The notes below the pieces were generated by a model. It saw nothing but the letters and a program-made list of their open reading frames with translations. It did no database searches and was not told the origin of the DNA. Below are positions 31,572 through 41,174 of a DNA stretch of 64,000 nucleotides, piece by piece. Source of the stretch: a candidate division WOR-3 bacterium (GTDB taxonomy: Bacteria; Hydrothermota; Tepidihabitantia; Tepidihabitantales; Tepidihabitantaceae); assembly GCA_016867815.1 (NCBI GenBank), contig VGIR01000006.1:1-64000 (forward strand), read 5' to 3'. The stretch's first letter is position 1. The number at the start of each line of letters is the position of its first letter. The position numbers and the translations under genes were made by a program.

Positions 31572-33158
31572 ATGACCTGGAACGTTCTTCGGGCTTGTAT
31601 CGGCTGCGTCGCGCTATCCTGCGTTCTGCATGCCGATCCGCTCTGGTCCGGGACCTACAACGGGCCATACAACAGCTACGACGAGGTCTACGCCATCGGC
31701 GTAGACGACTCGGGCAACGTCATCGTCTCCGGCTTCAGCGAGCTCAGCGCGAACGATGCGGAGTTCGTCACCATCAAGTACAAACCGAGCGGCGACACCG
31801 CCTGGCTTCGGCACTTCAACCCGGGTTCCGGCTGCGACGGCGGGACGGCGCTTGCCGTTGACCGCTCCGGCAACGTCATCATCACCGGCTACCTCGGCAG
31901 TTCGACCTCACAGTACGGTGAGTGGCAGACCATCAAGTACTCGCCGACCGGCGATTCACTCTGGACTACGACCAGGGACTTCGGCAACCGGGACCGGCCG
32001 ACTCAGGTCGCAGTCGACTCGGCGGGAAACAGCTACGTCACGGGCGAGGCGGGAAGCCTCAACTACCTCGACTTTGTCGCCGTCAAGTATGACCCGAACG
32101 GGACTGAGGCATGGGCATTCAACTATGACGGCGGAGACAACGATGGGGCGAACGCAATCGCGGTGGCTCGCGACGGCAACGTCTACCTGACCGGGTACAC
32201 GATCCGGAGCGGCAGCTACGGCGACCTGCTGACCTGCAAGGTCAGCCCGACCGGCGAGTCGCTCTGGGCGACCGTCTACGTCGGGCCGGGCGGCAAGTCG
32301 GACATGGGCAGGTTCATCACGGTTGACGGTAGCGGCAACGTCCTCGTGGGCGGAGTCAGCAACGACAGCGCGGGCCGCAGCCACTATGTCACGATCAAGT
32401 ACGCGCCGAACGGCGACACGCTCTGGACCCGGCGCTACGTGGGTGCGGGCAACCAGGACGACCAGATAGCCGGGCTTGCACTCGACCAGGCCGGCAACGT
32501 CTACGTGACCGGCGGCAGCTATGTCGACCAGAACCACTACAACTACGCGACCATCAAGTACAGCCCGGACGGGTCCGAACGCTGGGTAGTACTCTATGCC
32601 GGTCTCACAGGTCGGGCTACGGCACAGGGAATCGCGCTCGATGCCGAAGCCAATGTCTACGTCACCGGCTCGAGCGCCGACTCCACCGGCGGCTGGGACG
32701 TAGTCACGGTCAAGTACGACTCGGCCGGCAACCAGCGGTGGGTGGAGCGCTACGACCGGCCGAGCAGGTTCGACGAAGGCTACGTCCTCGCGCTCAGCCG
32801 CCAGGGAAACGTCTTCGTCGGTGGACGGACCGACGACGACAGCACGGGCATTGACTACCTGACGCTGGCCTACGGCTCAGCCGGTGCGGTCAAAGCAACG
32901 CCGAGCGCCGAAGTGAGAACGACGAACCGCGGCCCGACCATTGTCCGCGGCATACTCAATCTGCAATCTGCAACCTGCAACCTGCAACCGGAAGTCGCCC
33001 TGCTCGATGCAGCCGGCCGCAAGGTACTTGACCTTGTCCCCGGCCCCAACGACATCTCCCGCCTCGCGCCGGGCGTCTACTTCATGCGTCCCGCGTCTGG
33101 CGTGATGCGTAGTGCGTCAGGCGTTGAGCGTATGACCAAGGTCATCATCAATCACTAG
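31572..33158 (+). CDS. Secreted SBBP-type beta-propeller protein with sorting tag
   Basis: 528 residues; signal peptide ACIGCVALSCVLHA-DP, with AAAGGAAA as ribosome site. About eight SBBP repeats (DQAGNVYVTGGSYVDQNHYNYATIKYSPDGSERWV). Hinge ETPSAEVRTTNRGP-type, linker QSATCNLQPE from the CTGCAA words, then LLDAAGRKVLDLVPGPNDISRLAPGVYFMR and a GCGTGATGCGT-type repeat (33086-33125) that encodes the last part before MTKVIINH. The spacer to the previous gene (15 nt) is longer than at the other junctions. Confidence 0.83.
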   Translation: MTWNVLRACIGCVALSCVLHADPLWSGTYNGPYNSYDEVYAIGVDDSGNVIVSGFSELSANDAEFVTIKYKPSGDTAWLRHFNPGSGCDGGTALAVDRSGNVIITGYLGSSTSQYGEWQTIKYSPTGDSLWTTTRDFGNRDRPTQVAVDSAGNSYVTGEAGSLNYLDFVAVKYDPNGTEAWAFNYDGGDNDGANAIAVARDGNVYLTGYTIRSGSYGDLLTCKVSPTGESLWATVYVGPGGKSDMGRFITVDGSGNVLVGGVSNDSAGRSHYVTIKYAPNGDTLWTRRYVGAGNQDDQIAGLALDQAGNVYVTGGSYVDQNHYNYATIKYSPDGSERWVVLYAGLTGRATAQGIALDAEANVYVTGSSADSTGGWDVVTVKYDSAGNQRWVERYDRPSRFDEGYVLALSRQGNVFVGGRTDDDSTGIDYLTLAYGSAGAVKATPSAEVRTTNRGPTIVRGILNLQSATCNLQPEVALLDAAGRKVLDLVPGPNDISRLAPGVYFMRPASGVMRSASGVERMTKVIINH

Positions 33159-33167
33159 GGAGGAAAC

Positions 33168-34364
33168 ATGAGAACAACCATCCTCGTTGGCGTCTGCCTG
33201 CTGCTGGCAGTGTCAGCGGTCCGCGCCGATTCGCTCAACTGCCGGCTGGTCGGAACCTATGGCGTACCGGTCGGGTATCCGACTGACGTTGCCGTCGCCG
33301 ACAGCCTTGCCTACGTAGCGGCCGCGCATGGCGGCCTGCGCATAGTCAGCCTCACTGAGCCGCAGAACCCAACCGAGGTCGGGTTCTTCGACGCGATGGC
33401 AAACGCGATTGGCGTTGCGGTTCGGGATAGCATCGCGTACGTGGCCGGACACGCCGCCGGGGTATTCCTGGTCAACGTCGCCGACCCGCGCAACCCGACC
33501 CTGGCCGGACAGAGGGGTACGCCCGCCGTTGCCCCGCGCGTCGCGGTCAAGGACACCTTCCTCTACGTCACGAACCGCGACGCGGGCCTGCGTGTGCTCT
33601 CCGTGGCCAATCCGGTAAGCCCGTATGAGGTAGGCTTCTGCGACACCCTGGCCTTCTACGAGGACGTTGCGGTCAAGGACACCATTGCCTGCGTCAGTGG
33701 GGCGCTGCAAAGCCTGTTCCTGACCATCAACGTCGCCAATCCGGCCAGCCCAACGCTCGCCGGATACTGCGCCCTGCCGAGCAGCGGCCAGGGACTTTCC
33801 GTCTCGGGCAGCTACGCCTACGTTACGGCCGGGGACATGCTCATCATTGATGTCATCGACCCGACGGACCCACAGGAGGTCGGCCGCTACGCTAGTCCTA
33901 GCTACTCCGCGGACGTCCTGGTTGTCGGTGACTTCGCCTACGTGGCGGGCGGATACGCGGGCCTGCGCGTGGTTGACGTGTCGAACCCGCAGCAACCCCA
34001 GGAGGTAGGATACTACGACACGCCCGGCTACTCGAACGGCGTTGCCCTTGCGGGCGACTACGTCTGCGTCACCGAGGACCCGGTCGGCCTGCGCGTGTTC
34101 CAGTTCTACGGCGCGGGAGTCGAGGAGCGACGCTCCACGCCCGACGCTTCACGCATCACGCCCGGGGCAAGCATCGTCCGCGGCGTCCTTCGATTGGCGA
34201 TTGACGGTTGCCGAATGTCGAATGCGGAGCTGCTGGACATCAGCGGACGCAGCGTGATGCCGCTGGAGTCCGGCGCGAATGACGTCTCGCGCCTCGCGCC
34301 GGGCGTCTACTTCGTGCATTCCCCGGTGAGTGCGGCCATCCGCAAAATCGTAGTGGGAGACTAG
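33168..34364 (+). CDS. Secreted LVIVD-repeat beta-propeller protein with sorting tag
   Basis: 398 residues; ATG 33168 follows TAGGGAGG, 9 nt after the previous stop. Signal peptide LVGVCLLLAVSAVRA-DS. Seven LVIVD-type repeats (GDFAYVAGGYAGLRVVDVSNPQQPQEVGYYDTPG), i.e. one seven-bladed propeller. Hinge RSTPDASRITPGASIVRGVLRL; linker AIDGCRMSN from GATTGGCGATTGACGG words; then LLDISGRSVMPLESGANDVSRLAPGVYFVH. Only the left GCGT-type repeat arm is present (34132-34165). Confidence 0.84.
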   Translation: MRTTILVGVCLLLAVSAVRADSLNCRLVGTYGVPVGYPTDVAVADSLAYVAAAHGGLRIVSLTEPQNPTEVGFFDAMANAIGVAVRDSIAYVAGHAAGVFLVNVADPRNPTLAGQRGTPAVAPRVAVKDTFLYVTNRDAGLRVLSVANPVSPYEVGFCDTLAFYEDVAVKDTIACVSGALQSLFLTINVANPASPTLAGYCALPSSGQGLSVSGSYAYVTAGDMLIIDVIDPTDPQEVGRYASPSYSADVLVVGDFAYVAGGYAGLRVVDVSNPQQPQEVGYYDTPGYSNGVALAGDYVCVTEDPVGLRVFQFYGAGVEERRSTPDASRITPGASIVRGVLRLAIDGCRMSNAELLDISGRSVMPLESGANDVSRLAPGVYFVHSPVSAAIRKIVVGD

Positions 34365-34367
34365 ACC

Positions 34368-35747
34368 GTGAACCGAGAAAACACTATGAGTCGATTGACT
34401 CTGTGTGCGGCGACAATGTTGCTGTGCGGTTGCCTGTCCGCGCAGTGGCTGGAGACTACGATAGCCCTGCCCGATACGTCGATGCCGGGAGCCATGCTCT
34501 GCAACCCCGCTGCCGGCAAGCTGTACGTGGCGAACACTACCTCGGCCCACGGTACGGTCGACGTTGTTGACGCTGCGGCCAACGTCTTTGTCAAAGCCAT
34601 CCCCTGCGGGGTGAATCCAGCCTCGCTCTGCTTCAATTCCGCGAACAACAAGCTCTACGCTGCAGCCGCATACGGGACTGCCGTGACCATCATCGACGCG
34701 GACGCGGACACCGTCATCAAACACCTAGCCATCGGCACCTGGCCGGGCCCGCTGGTCTATCACGCGCCGAGCAACCGCATCTACTGCGGCTCGGGCGGTG
34801 ACCGCACCATCGCCGTCATCGACGGCGCCGGCGACTCGGTCATCCACCGCATAGCGGTTGCGCACATGCCGGACTACGTGTGCCTGAACCCGGGCATGAA
34901 CAAGTTGTACGTGTCCATCCACTCGCAAAGCCGGGTCGAAGTCATCGACTGCGCGGCGGACACGATTTGCGCCCGCCTTACCGTGGGCGAAACCCCGGGT
35001 ATGATGTGCTACAATCCCATGCAGAACCGCGTCTACGTCGCGCTCGACGTCGGCAACGACGTCGCGGTCATCGACTGCTCGGCCGACACCGTTATGCGCC
35101 CGATTCCGGTCGGTGTCTGGCCTACGTACGTCTGCTACAGCCCGGGCGTGAACAAAGTCTTCGCCGCGACGACCGGGAACAACAACGTCGGAATCATCGA
35201 CTGCCAGACTGATTCGGTCCGGTCGTACGTCACGATTCCCGGCACGCCCGGTGCAATCGACGTCGATACGATTCACAACCGGGTGTATTGCACCGATCGC
35301 GACGGCGGCAAAGTGGTAGTGATCGACGGCGCGTCCGACTCGGCGATAGCGACCGTCACGGTCGGGGCGAAACCCGACCACCTGTACTGGAGCGCACAAC
35401 GTCAGCGGATGTATGTCGCCAACTCGTGGGACCAAACGATATCGGTACTGCGCGATTCGGCCGCAGCCGTCGCGGAGCAACGCTCCACGCCCGACGCTTC
35501 ACGCATCACGCCCGGGGCAAGCATCGTCCGCGGCGTGCTGTACCTGCTGCCCTCACCCTTCCCTCTCCCGCTGGGAGAGGGGCAGGAGGTGAGGGAGTGG
35601 AACCTGCTGGACATCAGCGGGCGCAGCGTGATGCCGCTGGAGTCCGGCGCGAACGACGTGAGCCGCCTCGCGCCCGGGCTGTACTTCGCACGTTTGGCAG
35701 TCGGCACTCGCCGCTCGACAACGACAAAGGTCGTAGTGACGCGGTAG
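34368..35747 (+). CDS. Secreted YVTN-type beta-propeller protein with sorting tag
   Basis: 459 residues from the GTG at 34368, 8 nt after GGGAG. An ATG at 34386 would give a tidier signal peptide (RLTLCAATMLLCGCLSA-QW). Seven to eight YVTN-type repeats (MMCYNPMQNRVYVALDVGNDVAVIDCSADTV). The linker of the tag (PSPFPLPLGEGQEVREW) is encoded by a CTCACCCTTCCCTCTCCCGC / GGGAGAGGGGCAGGAGGTGA inverted repeat. Then LLDISGRSVMPLESGANDVSRLAPGLYFAR, the same tag version as in the upstream gene. Confidence 0.83.
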   Translation: MNRENTMSRLTLCAATMLLCGCLSAQWLETTIALPDTSMPGAMLCNPAAGKLYVANTTSAHGTVDVVDAAANVFVKAIPCGVNPASLCFNSANNKLYAAAAYGTAVTIIDADADTVIKHLAIGTWPGPLVYHAPSNRIYCGSGGDRTIAVIDGAGDSVIHRIAVAHMPDYVCLNPGMNKLYVSIHSQSRVEVIDCAADTICARLTVGETPGMMCYNPMQNRVYVALDVGNDVAVIDCSADTVMRPIPVGVWPTYVCYSPGVNKVFAATTGNNNVGIIDCQTDSVRSYVTIPGTPGAIDVDTIHNRVYCTDRDGGKVVVIDGASDSAIATVTVGAKPDHLYWSAQRQRMYVANSWDQTISVLRDSAAAVAEQRSTPDASRITPGASIVRGVLYLLPSPFPLPLGEGQEVREWNLLDISGRSVMPLESGANDVSRLAPGLYFARLAVGTRRSTTTKVVVTR

Positions 35748-35755
35748 AGGCACGC

Positions 35756-37906
35756 ATGCTCAGATGGAAGATATCGTTCCTGACCTGTGTCGTTCTGTGC
35801 GCGATGGCTGCTGCCGACTGGTCCTACCGGTGCCCGTTGCCTACCGGAAACGACCTATTCGCGGTGCAGCACGTGCAGGCGAACACATGGCTGGTGTCCG
35901 GGGCGGGCGGCACCGTGCTCAAGACCACGGACAACGGGGCAAGTTGGTCCGACCACGGCGCGTACGGCAGACCGTACGCATTCCGCCGCATCCATTTCCC
36001 TGCGGACACCTTGACCGGGTTCGTGCTCGGACGTAGCGGGGACGGAGGCCGTGCCGTCTTCAGGACCACTGACGGTGGCCGCAACTGGACGATGGTCTTG
36101 TCCAACATCCTGTACCGTTTTGAAGACATCTGCTTCTCCTCCGATACGAGGACCGGTCTCGCCGTCGGCTACTTCCCTGGTTCCCCGGAATCGACGGTCG
36201 TCTTCCGGACAATCGACAGCGGCGTCACTTGGACGCGGTCGGAGCCTCGCGAGATCGGCCGGCTCTACGGTGTCTTGCTCCTGGCAGACGACCGAACCGG
36301 ATATGCCGCGGGAAACTTGGGAACGTCCGGCGGGGTCGTATTCAGAACCACGGACGCGGGAGTCACGTGGAACCGCGTCGCTGGTCCGGTAGGCCATTCA
36401 CTCACGCACATCAGCTTCCCGGTAGACGGCCAGACCGGGTACGCTGTGGGTAACTACGGTCTTGTCCTCAAGACCACCGACGCGGGGCTGTCGTGGGACT
36501 CGTCCGGTTTCCAGTCGGGCTGGAACAGCATCGGCGCCGGCTTTCGCGACAACCAGACCGGGTTCGTGCTGATGGGTGTGTACAACGGGGGCGCACAGAC
36601 CCGCCACCGGACGACGGACGGCGGCGCAACCTGGTCGGAAGACACGACCAGCTCGTTCTACCCTACCTCCCTTGATTTCGCGGCCGACGGCGAGCACGTC
36701 CTGATGACCGGGCTGGCAGGCGACCTGAAGTTGAGCAGCGACACCGGCCGGACGTGGTTCGACCTCGCGCGGCGGGTGACCCGTCATACGCTGACGGGTG
36801 TTTCGTTCCCGACCGGGCCCGAGAGCGGCTATATGGCCAGCGACTTCGGCGGGCTGTTCGCCACCGGCGACTACGGACAGAACTGGATGGCGCTGGGCGC
36901 TTTCGACTCGACCTACCTCTTCACGGAGATTGTCTTCCCGGGCGGGCCCGAGACCGGGTTCGTGTCCGGCCGGCACGGCCTGAACCGCGGAGTCGTCTGT
37001 CGGACCACGGACGAAGGCGTCACGTGGGACTCGGTACTGGGGTCTTCGGGCTCCACTTTCAGCGACCTGTCGTTCCCGACTGGGGAAACCGGCTACGCCC
37101 GTGCCGGCAACCTCGTCTACCGCACCACCGATGCCGGGAGCACGTGGTCCCCACGCCACACCGGAACCTCGGCGACCTACCTCGACATGGACTTCTGCTG
37201 CGCTGACACCGGGATGCTCGTTGGTGAATGGGGCGCGGTCGCCCGGACCACCGACGCGGGCCAGACCTGGTCCGTAGTCAACGCCGGCATGACTGACGAC
37301 CTGTACGCGGTCTCCCTGCTGCCCGGCGGTCAGGACGTACATGTCTGCGGCAGTGATCGGTACTTCGCGCGCTCTACCGACGGCGGCGAGACGTGGCAGG
37401 GCGAATTCATCGGCAGCTCCAGCGATTGCCTCTACGACATCACGTTTCCCGCGGGCGCGGACACCGGCTACATGGTCGGCGAACGAGACATATTCCGAAC
37501 AACCGACCAGGGCGCCACCTGGACCAGCCAATTCCCGACGTCCGCGCTGCTGATGGCGGTCTGCTTCCCGGTCGACTGCCGCAACGGTTACGCCGTCGGC
37601 ACAGGAGGGACCGTCGTCGCGACCGGCGATGCCGGCGGCGCGGTACACGAGACGCCGCACGCGGAACGGCGGACGCCAAGCGGCCGCCCGACCATCATCC
37701 GCGGCGTGCTGCGGCTGGGCTCACGACTTGCAGCTAGCGGCCCGCAGCGGGCGGAGCTGCTGGACATGAGCGGGCGCAAGGTGATGCATCTCGTGCCGGG
37801 CGAGAACAGCATTCGGCATCTCACATCGGGGGTCTACGTGGTGCGGCGCTATCAGAGCGGCAGACTACCGACGACCAGCCTGACCAAGGTGGCCGTCGTA
37901 TGGTGA
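35756..37906 (+). CDS. Secreted Ycf48/HCF136-like beta-propeller protein with sorting tag
   Basis: 716 residues from ATG 35756; signal peptide LTCVVLCAMAAA-DW. Some fourteen repeats with GYAVGNYGLVLKTTDAGLSWD turns, a likely double propeller and a paralogue of the gene at 27873. The end is the tag (PTIIRGVLRL, linker GSRLAASGPQRA, ELLDMSGRKVMHLVPGENSIRHLTSGVYVVR), the most divergent tag of the run. It is the last plus-strand gene before the minus-strand gene and decayed copy at 37.9-38.8 kb. Upstream open frame to 35288 belongs to the previous gene's DNA and is not used. Confidence 0.82.
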   Translation: MLRWKISFLTCVVLCAMAAADWSYRCPLPTGNDLFAVQHVQANTWLVSGAGGTVLKTTDNGASWSDHGAYGRPYAFRRIHFPADTLTGFVLGRSGDGGRAVFRTTDGGRNWTMVLSNILYRFEDICFSSDTRTGLAVGYFPGSPESTVVFRTIDSGVTWTRSEPREIGRLYGVLLLADDRTGYAAGNLGTSGGVVFRTTDAGVTWNRVAGPVGHSLTHISFPVDGQTGYAVGNYGLVLKTTDAGLSWDSSGFQSGWNSIGAGFRDNQTGFVLMGVYNGGAQTRHRTTDGGATWSEDTTSSFYPTSLDFAADGEHVLMTGLAGDLKLSSDTGRTWFDLARRVTRHTLTGVSFPTGPESGYMASDFGGLFATGDYGQNWMALGAFDSTYLFTEIVFPGGPETGFVSGRHGLNRGVVCRTTDEGVTWDSVLGSSGSTFSDLSFPTGETGYARAGNLVYRTTDAGSTWSPRHTGTSATYLDMDFCCADTGMLVGEWGAVARTTDAGQTWSVVNAGMTDDLYAVSLLPGGQDVHVCGSDRYFARSTDGGETWQGEFIGSSSDCLYDITFPAGADTGYMVGERDIFRTTDQGATWTSQFPTSALLMAVCFPVDCRNGYAVGTGGTVVATGDAGGAVHETPHAERRTPSGRPTIIRGVLRLGSRLAASGPQRAELLDMSGRKVMHLVPGENSIRHLTSGVYVVRRYQSGRLPTTSLTKVAVVW

Positions 37907-37929
37907 ACCTGGCTGCGCCCCGGCGGGCA

Positions 37930-38289
37930 CTACTTTGCGACTACGAAGTAGGAGAGATCCGCCCAGGTGACCATTTCGTCGTGGTCCTCGGCTCTGACCC
38001 TGATAGTGTCCCACTGGTTCTGCTCCACGGTGGAAGCGTCCCAGAACAACCAGTAGGTATCGGGCGGACAGCAATGCGCGGGAACCGGGTCGGCCCCCGG
38101 GAAATGGTACAGCACGCTTTTGACTTCATAGTCGTCAGTGACGACGACGACGATTTCGACCGGGCCGGCGTGGACCGTAGACCCGGGCTCCGGGCGTATT
38201 GGCACTATTTTCGGCGCTTTCGGTGGGCACATGTTACCCATGGCCACGAGTGCGAGGAATGCAAGAAACAGCCTTAGCAGTTTTCTCAC
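37930..38289 (-). CDS. Small secreted Ig-like protein, minus strand
   Basis: 119 residues from a GTG at 38289, 5 nt after AAGGAGG on the minus strand. The N-terminus (LLRLFLAFLALVAMG) is a signal sequence followed by NMCPPKAP, so a lipoprotein is possible though the lipobox is not classical. The body (VPIRPEPGSTVHAGPVEIVVVVTDDYEVKSVLYHF...VRAEDHDEM) resembles one bacterial Ig-like or cadherin-like domain. It has its own strong promoter and opposes the whole surface-protein run. It has no sorting tag. Function unknown. Confidence 0.72.
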   Translation of the reverse strand: MRKLLRLFLAFLALVAMGNMCPPKAPKIVPIRPEPGSTVHAGPVEIVVVVTDDYEVKSVLYHFPGADPVPAHCCPPDTYWLFWDASTVEQNQWDTIRVRAEDHDEMVTWADLSYFVVAK

Positions 38290-38338
38290 GTTTGCCTCCT
38301 TGGTTGGCTGGCCGCGGCGTCAGATGGCACTATGTGGG

Positions 38339-38366
38339 ATTCTATCGGCCTCGACTTTGCTGTCAA
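38339..38366 (-). promoter_or_regulatory. Promoter of the minus-strand Ig-like gene
   Basis: On the minus strand TTGACA (38361-38366), a 16-nt spacer and TAGAAT (38339-38344). Confidence 0.65.
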
Positions 38367-38550
38367 GCGCTCGGGCGTCATTCCCGTACGCGGAGACGCC
38401 GTCCCTGTGCTGCTCCTCAGGATCGGCTTGGCTGCACGTCAGTTTCGGCCATACGTCAGCCTGTGGTGGGACCCGGAGCCGGCTGTGCGGCGCCAACCTC
38501 AACTCTGGGGTCTCGGCCGTTGGCGGCAGTGCGCAGCGAGGGGTTGAGAA

Positions 38551-38795
38551 GGAGATGGACCATCAGCGCGGCACGGTGGATCCCGTCCCGAGCGTCGTCC
38601 GCAGCGTCTGTCGATTGCCGGTTGCCGAGTGCCGAATGCGGAGCTGCTGGACATCAACGGCGGAAGGCGATTGACTTGCGTCCCGGCCCGAACGAAGTCT
38701 CCCGCCTCGCGCCCGGCGTCTACTTCGTGCGAGAAGTGCCGTCAGCCACAGGCCGCAGGCTGTCGACCGCTACCAGAATCGTCGTGGCAAAATAG
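38551..38795 (+). pseudogene. Decayed sorting-tag end of a lost surface-protein gene
   Basis: The sequence carries the hinge and tag of the neighbouring genes in two frames. GCGGAGCTGCTGGACATCAACGG reads ELLDING in one frame, and from ATTGACTTGCGTCCCGG it reads IDLRPGPNEVSRLAPGVYFVR in another. A one-base loss near 38670 (GGCGGAAGGCG where GGCCGCAAGGCG is expected) explains the shift. Upstream (38367-38550) no propeller repeat can be recognised, so the body is gone. The TAG stop and AGGAGG that follow still serve the next gene. Confidence 0.7.
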
Positions 38796-38804
38796 GAGGA
38801 TGAG

Positions 38805-41165
38805 ATGAGATTCTCTGTTCTGTTGCTAGCTGCGAGCTGCCTGCTGTCCGGCGCGTTGGCGCAAGGACTCGACAAGACGATATGGCTGCCGGACTCTTTC
38901 GTGGGAACCGCTTCCCCGTCGCGGCTGGTCTATGCGCCGGCGGGCAACTGCGTGTACGTCGGCGGCGGGGGCGGCCTACTGCTGGTGATCGACGGCGCCA
39001 CCAACCACAAGGTCGCCCGCATCCCGGTTGCCGAAGCGGTGGGCGCTTTGCTGTACAACCCGACCGGCAACAAGGTCTACGCGGCGCAGACCGATAGTTT
39101 CTCGGTCGCTGTCATTGACGCCGCCAGCAACCAGCCGGTGGCGACAGTGCCGGTTGGCGGTCGTCCGCTGGCCCTCGGGTACAACAGCCAGAACGACAAG
39201 GTTTACTGTGCCACCGCTCAAAGGGTAGTGCTCGTCATATCCGGTGCGACCAATCAGGTGCTGGATACCGTTGCGGTCGGAACCGCGCCGACGGCGCTCG
39301 GGTACAACCCGTCCGGCAATAGGCTCTACTGCGTGAACGAGTACAGCGACAACGTGACCGTGATTGACGGCGCGACCAACGAGGTGCTGGCGACCGTCGC
39401 CACCGGCGATGAGCCGAACGCCGTCGTCCACAACCCGGCGGCAAACAAGGTCTACGTCGCCAATCGGGGCGCCGACCGCGTAACGGTAATCGACGGCTCG
39501 ACCAACCAAATCCTGGCCCAGATCGATGACATATCGAGAGCGGGAGCGTTGTGCTACAACCCGGCCAACCAGCAGGTCTACTGCCTTGGCGGGCCGGGGC
39601 TGGTGGCAATCAGCGGTCCGGGCGATTCGGTGCTGGCGCGGATTACCCTGATGGGATACGAGCAGGGCCTCGTGGTGAGCGAGGCGCTGAACCGGGTGTA
39701 CTGCGTCAGCGCATTGGATACGAGCCTGGTGACCGTGATTGACGGCTCGACCAACCAGCCGATGACCGAGGTCGAGGCCGGAAGCGATTCCCGAGCCATC
39801 TGCTTCAACCCGCAGAACGGCAAAGCCTACACCGCGAACCAAGCGTCGGACGACGTGACGGTCATCGACGCTTCGGCCGACACCGTCGTCGCGACCATCA
39901 AGGCCAGATACTCGCCCGTCGCGCTCTGCTACGACCCGGGTCGCAACCGGGTTTACTCGGCGAACGAAACCAGCGACGACGTGGCCGTCATCGACGCGGC
40001 TGCCGACACGGTGGTCACCTATGTCCGAACCGGGGACTGGCCTTACGCAATCCTGTACAATCCGACGAGCGACAAGGTCTACACCGCCAACACCGGTGGC
40101 GGCACCGTGACCGTGATTGACGCGGCAACGAACGCGGTCCGGGCGACGTTGCCGGCCGGCGCCGAACCGCAGGCGCTGTGCTGGAACCCCCAGAACAACA
40201 AGGTCTACGTCGCCGACTACTGGGGCGGCATCGTGACAATCATCGATGGTGCCGGCGACAGCGTCATCGCCAGCCTCACGCGCGGGACGGGTCCGGAGGG
40301 ATTCTGCTACAGTCCGACGAGCAACCGGGTCTACTGCACGAACTCGAACGACGACATCGTGACCGTGATCGACGGGGCGACCAACACCTGGCTGCCGGAC
40401 ATCACGGTCGGCGAGTGCGACAACGCCATCTTCTACAATCCCGGCGACAACCGCGTCTACGTCGAAAGCCACCACGGTGGCCAGAACTCGGTGGCGGCAA
40501 TCGACTGCCCCAGCGACAGCGTGGCGGCCTACATCGCGGTCGGCAACAACCCGAGCGCGATGGCCGGCGGCCCGGGCGGGACCGAAGTCTACGTCGCCAA
40601 CCAGCAGAGCCGGAGCGTCTCGGTGATTGACTGCGCGGCGGATTCGGTTATCGCGACCGTGCCGGTCGGCAACAACCCGGTCGCGCTGGTCCTCGACACG
40701 CTTAGCAACCGTGTCTACTGCGCGAACGGCCAGGACGACAACGTCAGTGTCATCGACTGCGCGACCCGTCAGGTGATAGCGACCATTGCGGTGGGCAAGA
40801 GCCCGCTGGACCTGGTATGGAATCCGGCACGGAACCGGGTCTACACCGCGAACTCCGTGGGTTCCAGCATCTCGGTCCTCGACGACGCGGGCGGCGTCGA
40901 GGAAACGCCGAGCGCCGAAGTGCGAACGACGAACCGCGTCCCGACCATCGTCCGAGGCATACTCAATCTGCAATCTGCAACCTGCAACCTGCAATCGGAA
41001 GTCGTCCTGCTCGATGCAGCCGGCCGCAAGGTCATGAACTTGCAGCCCGGCGCGAATGACGTATCCGCCCTCGCCCCTGGCATGTACTTCATGCGTCAAG
41101 CGTCCGGCGTGATGCGTAGTGCGTCAGGCATTGAGCGAATGACCAAGGTCATCGTGACCAGATAG
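38805..41165 (+). CDS. Large secreted YVTN-type double beta-propeller with sorting tag
   Basis: 786 residues; ATG 38805 follows TAGGAGG, 9 nt after the previous (pseudogene) stop. Signal peptide LLLAASCLLSGALA-QG. About sixteen YVTN-type repeats (ALCYDPGRNRVYSANETSDDVAVIDAAADTVV), enough for two propellers, twice the content of the paralogues at 22680, 24036 and 34368. Tag: hinge VRTTNRVPTIVRGILNL, linker QSATCNLQSE, LLDAAGRKVMNLQPGANDVSALAPGMYFMR, then a GCGTGATGCGT-type repeat encoding SGVMRSASGIE. Confidence 0.85.
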   Translation: MRFSVLLLAASCLLSGALAQGLDKTIWLPDSFVGTASPSRLVYAPAGNCVYVGGGGGLLLVIDGATNHKVARIPVAEAVGALLYNPTGNKVYAAQTDSFSVAVIDAASNQPVATVPVGGRPLALGYNSQNDKVYCATAQRVVLVISGATNQVLDTVAVGTAPTALGYNPSGNRLYCVNEYSDNVTVIDGATNEVLATVATGDEPNAVVHNPAANKVYVANRGADRVTVIDGSTNQILAQIDDISRAGALCYNPANQQVYCLGGPGLVAISGPGDSVLARITLMGYEQGLVVSEALNRVYCVSALDTSLVTVIDGSTNQPMTEVEAGSDSRAICFNPQNGKAYTANQASDDVTVIDASADTVVATIKARYSPVALCYDPGRNRVYSANETSDDVAVIDAAADTVVTYVRTGDWPYAILYNPTSDKVYTANTGGGTVTVIDAATNAVRATLPAGAEPQALCWNPQNNKVYVADYWGGIVTIIDGAGDSVIASLTRGTGPEGFCYSPTSNRVYCTNSNDDIVTVIDGATNTWLPDITVGECDNAIFYNPGDNRVYVESHHGGQNSVAAIDCPSDSVAAYIAVGNNPSAMAGGPGGTEVYVANQQSRSVSVIDCAADSVIATVPVGNNPVALVLDTLSNRVYCANGQDDNVSVIDCATRQVIATIAVGKSPLDLVWNPARNRVYTANSVGSSISVLDDAGGVEETPSAEVRTTNRVPTIVRGILNLQSATCNLQSEVVLLDAAGRKVMNLQPGANDVSALAPGMYFMRQASGVMRSASGIERMTKVIVTR

Positions 41166-41174
41166 GAGCACTGA

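Noticed and set aside
35288-35755. N-terminal extension of the 35756 gene
   Set aside because: It overlaps the tag of the previous gene in another frame; the signal peptide starts at 35756.
38976-41099. A 707-codon minus-strand open frame
   Set aside because: It is the shadow of the tagged YVTN-type propeller gene, which has signal peptide, repeats and tag.
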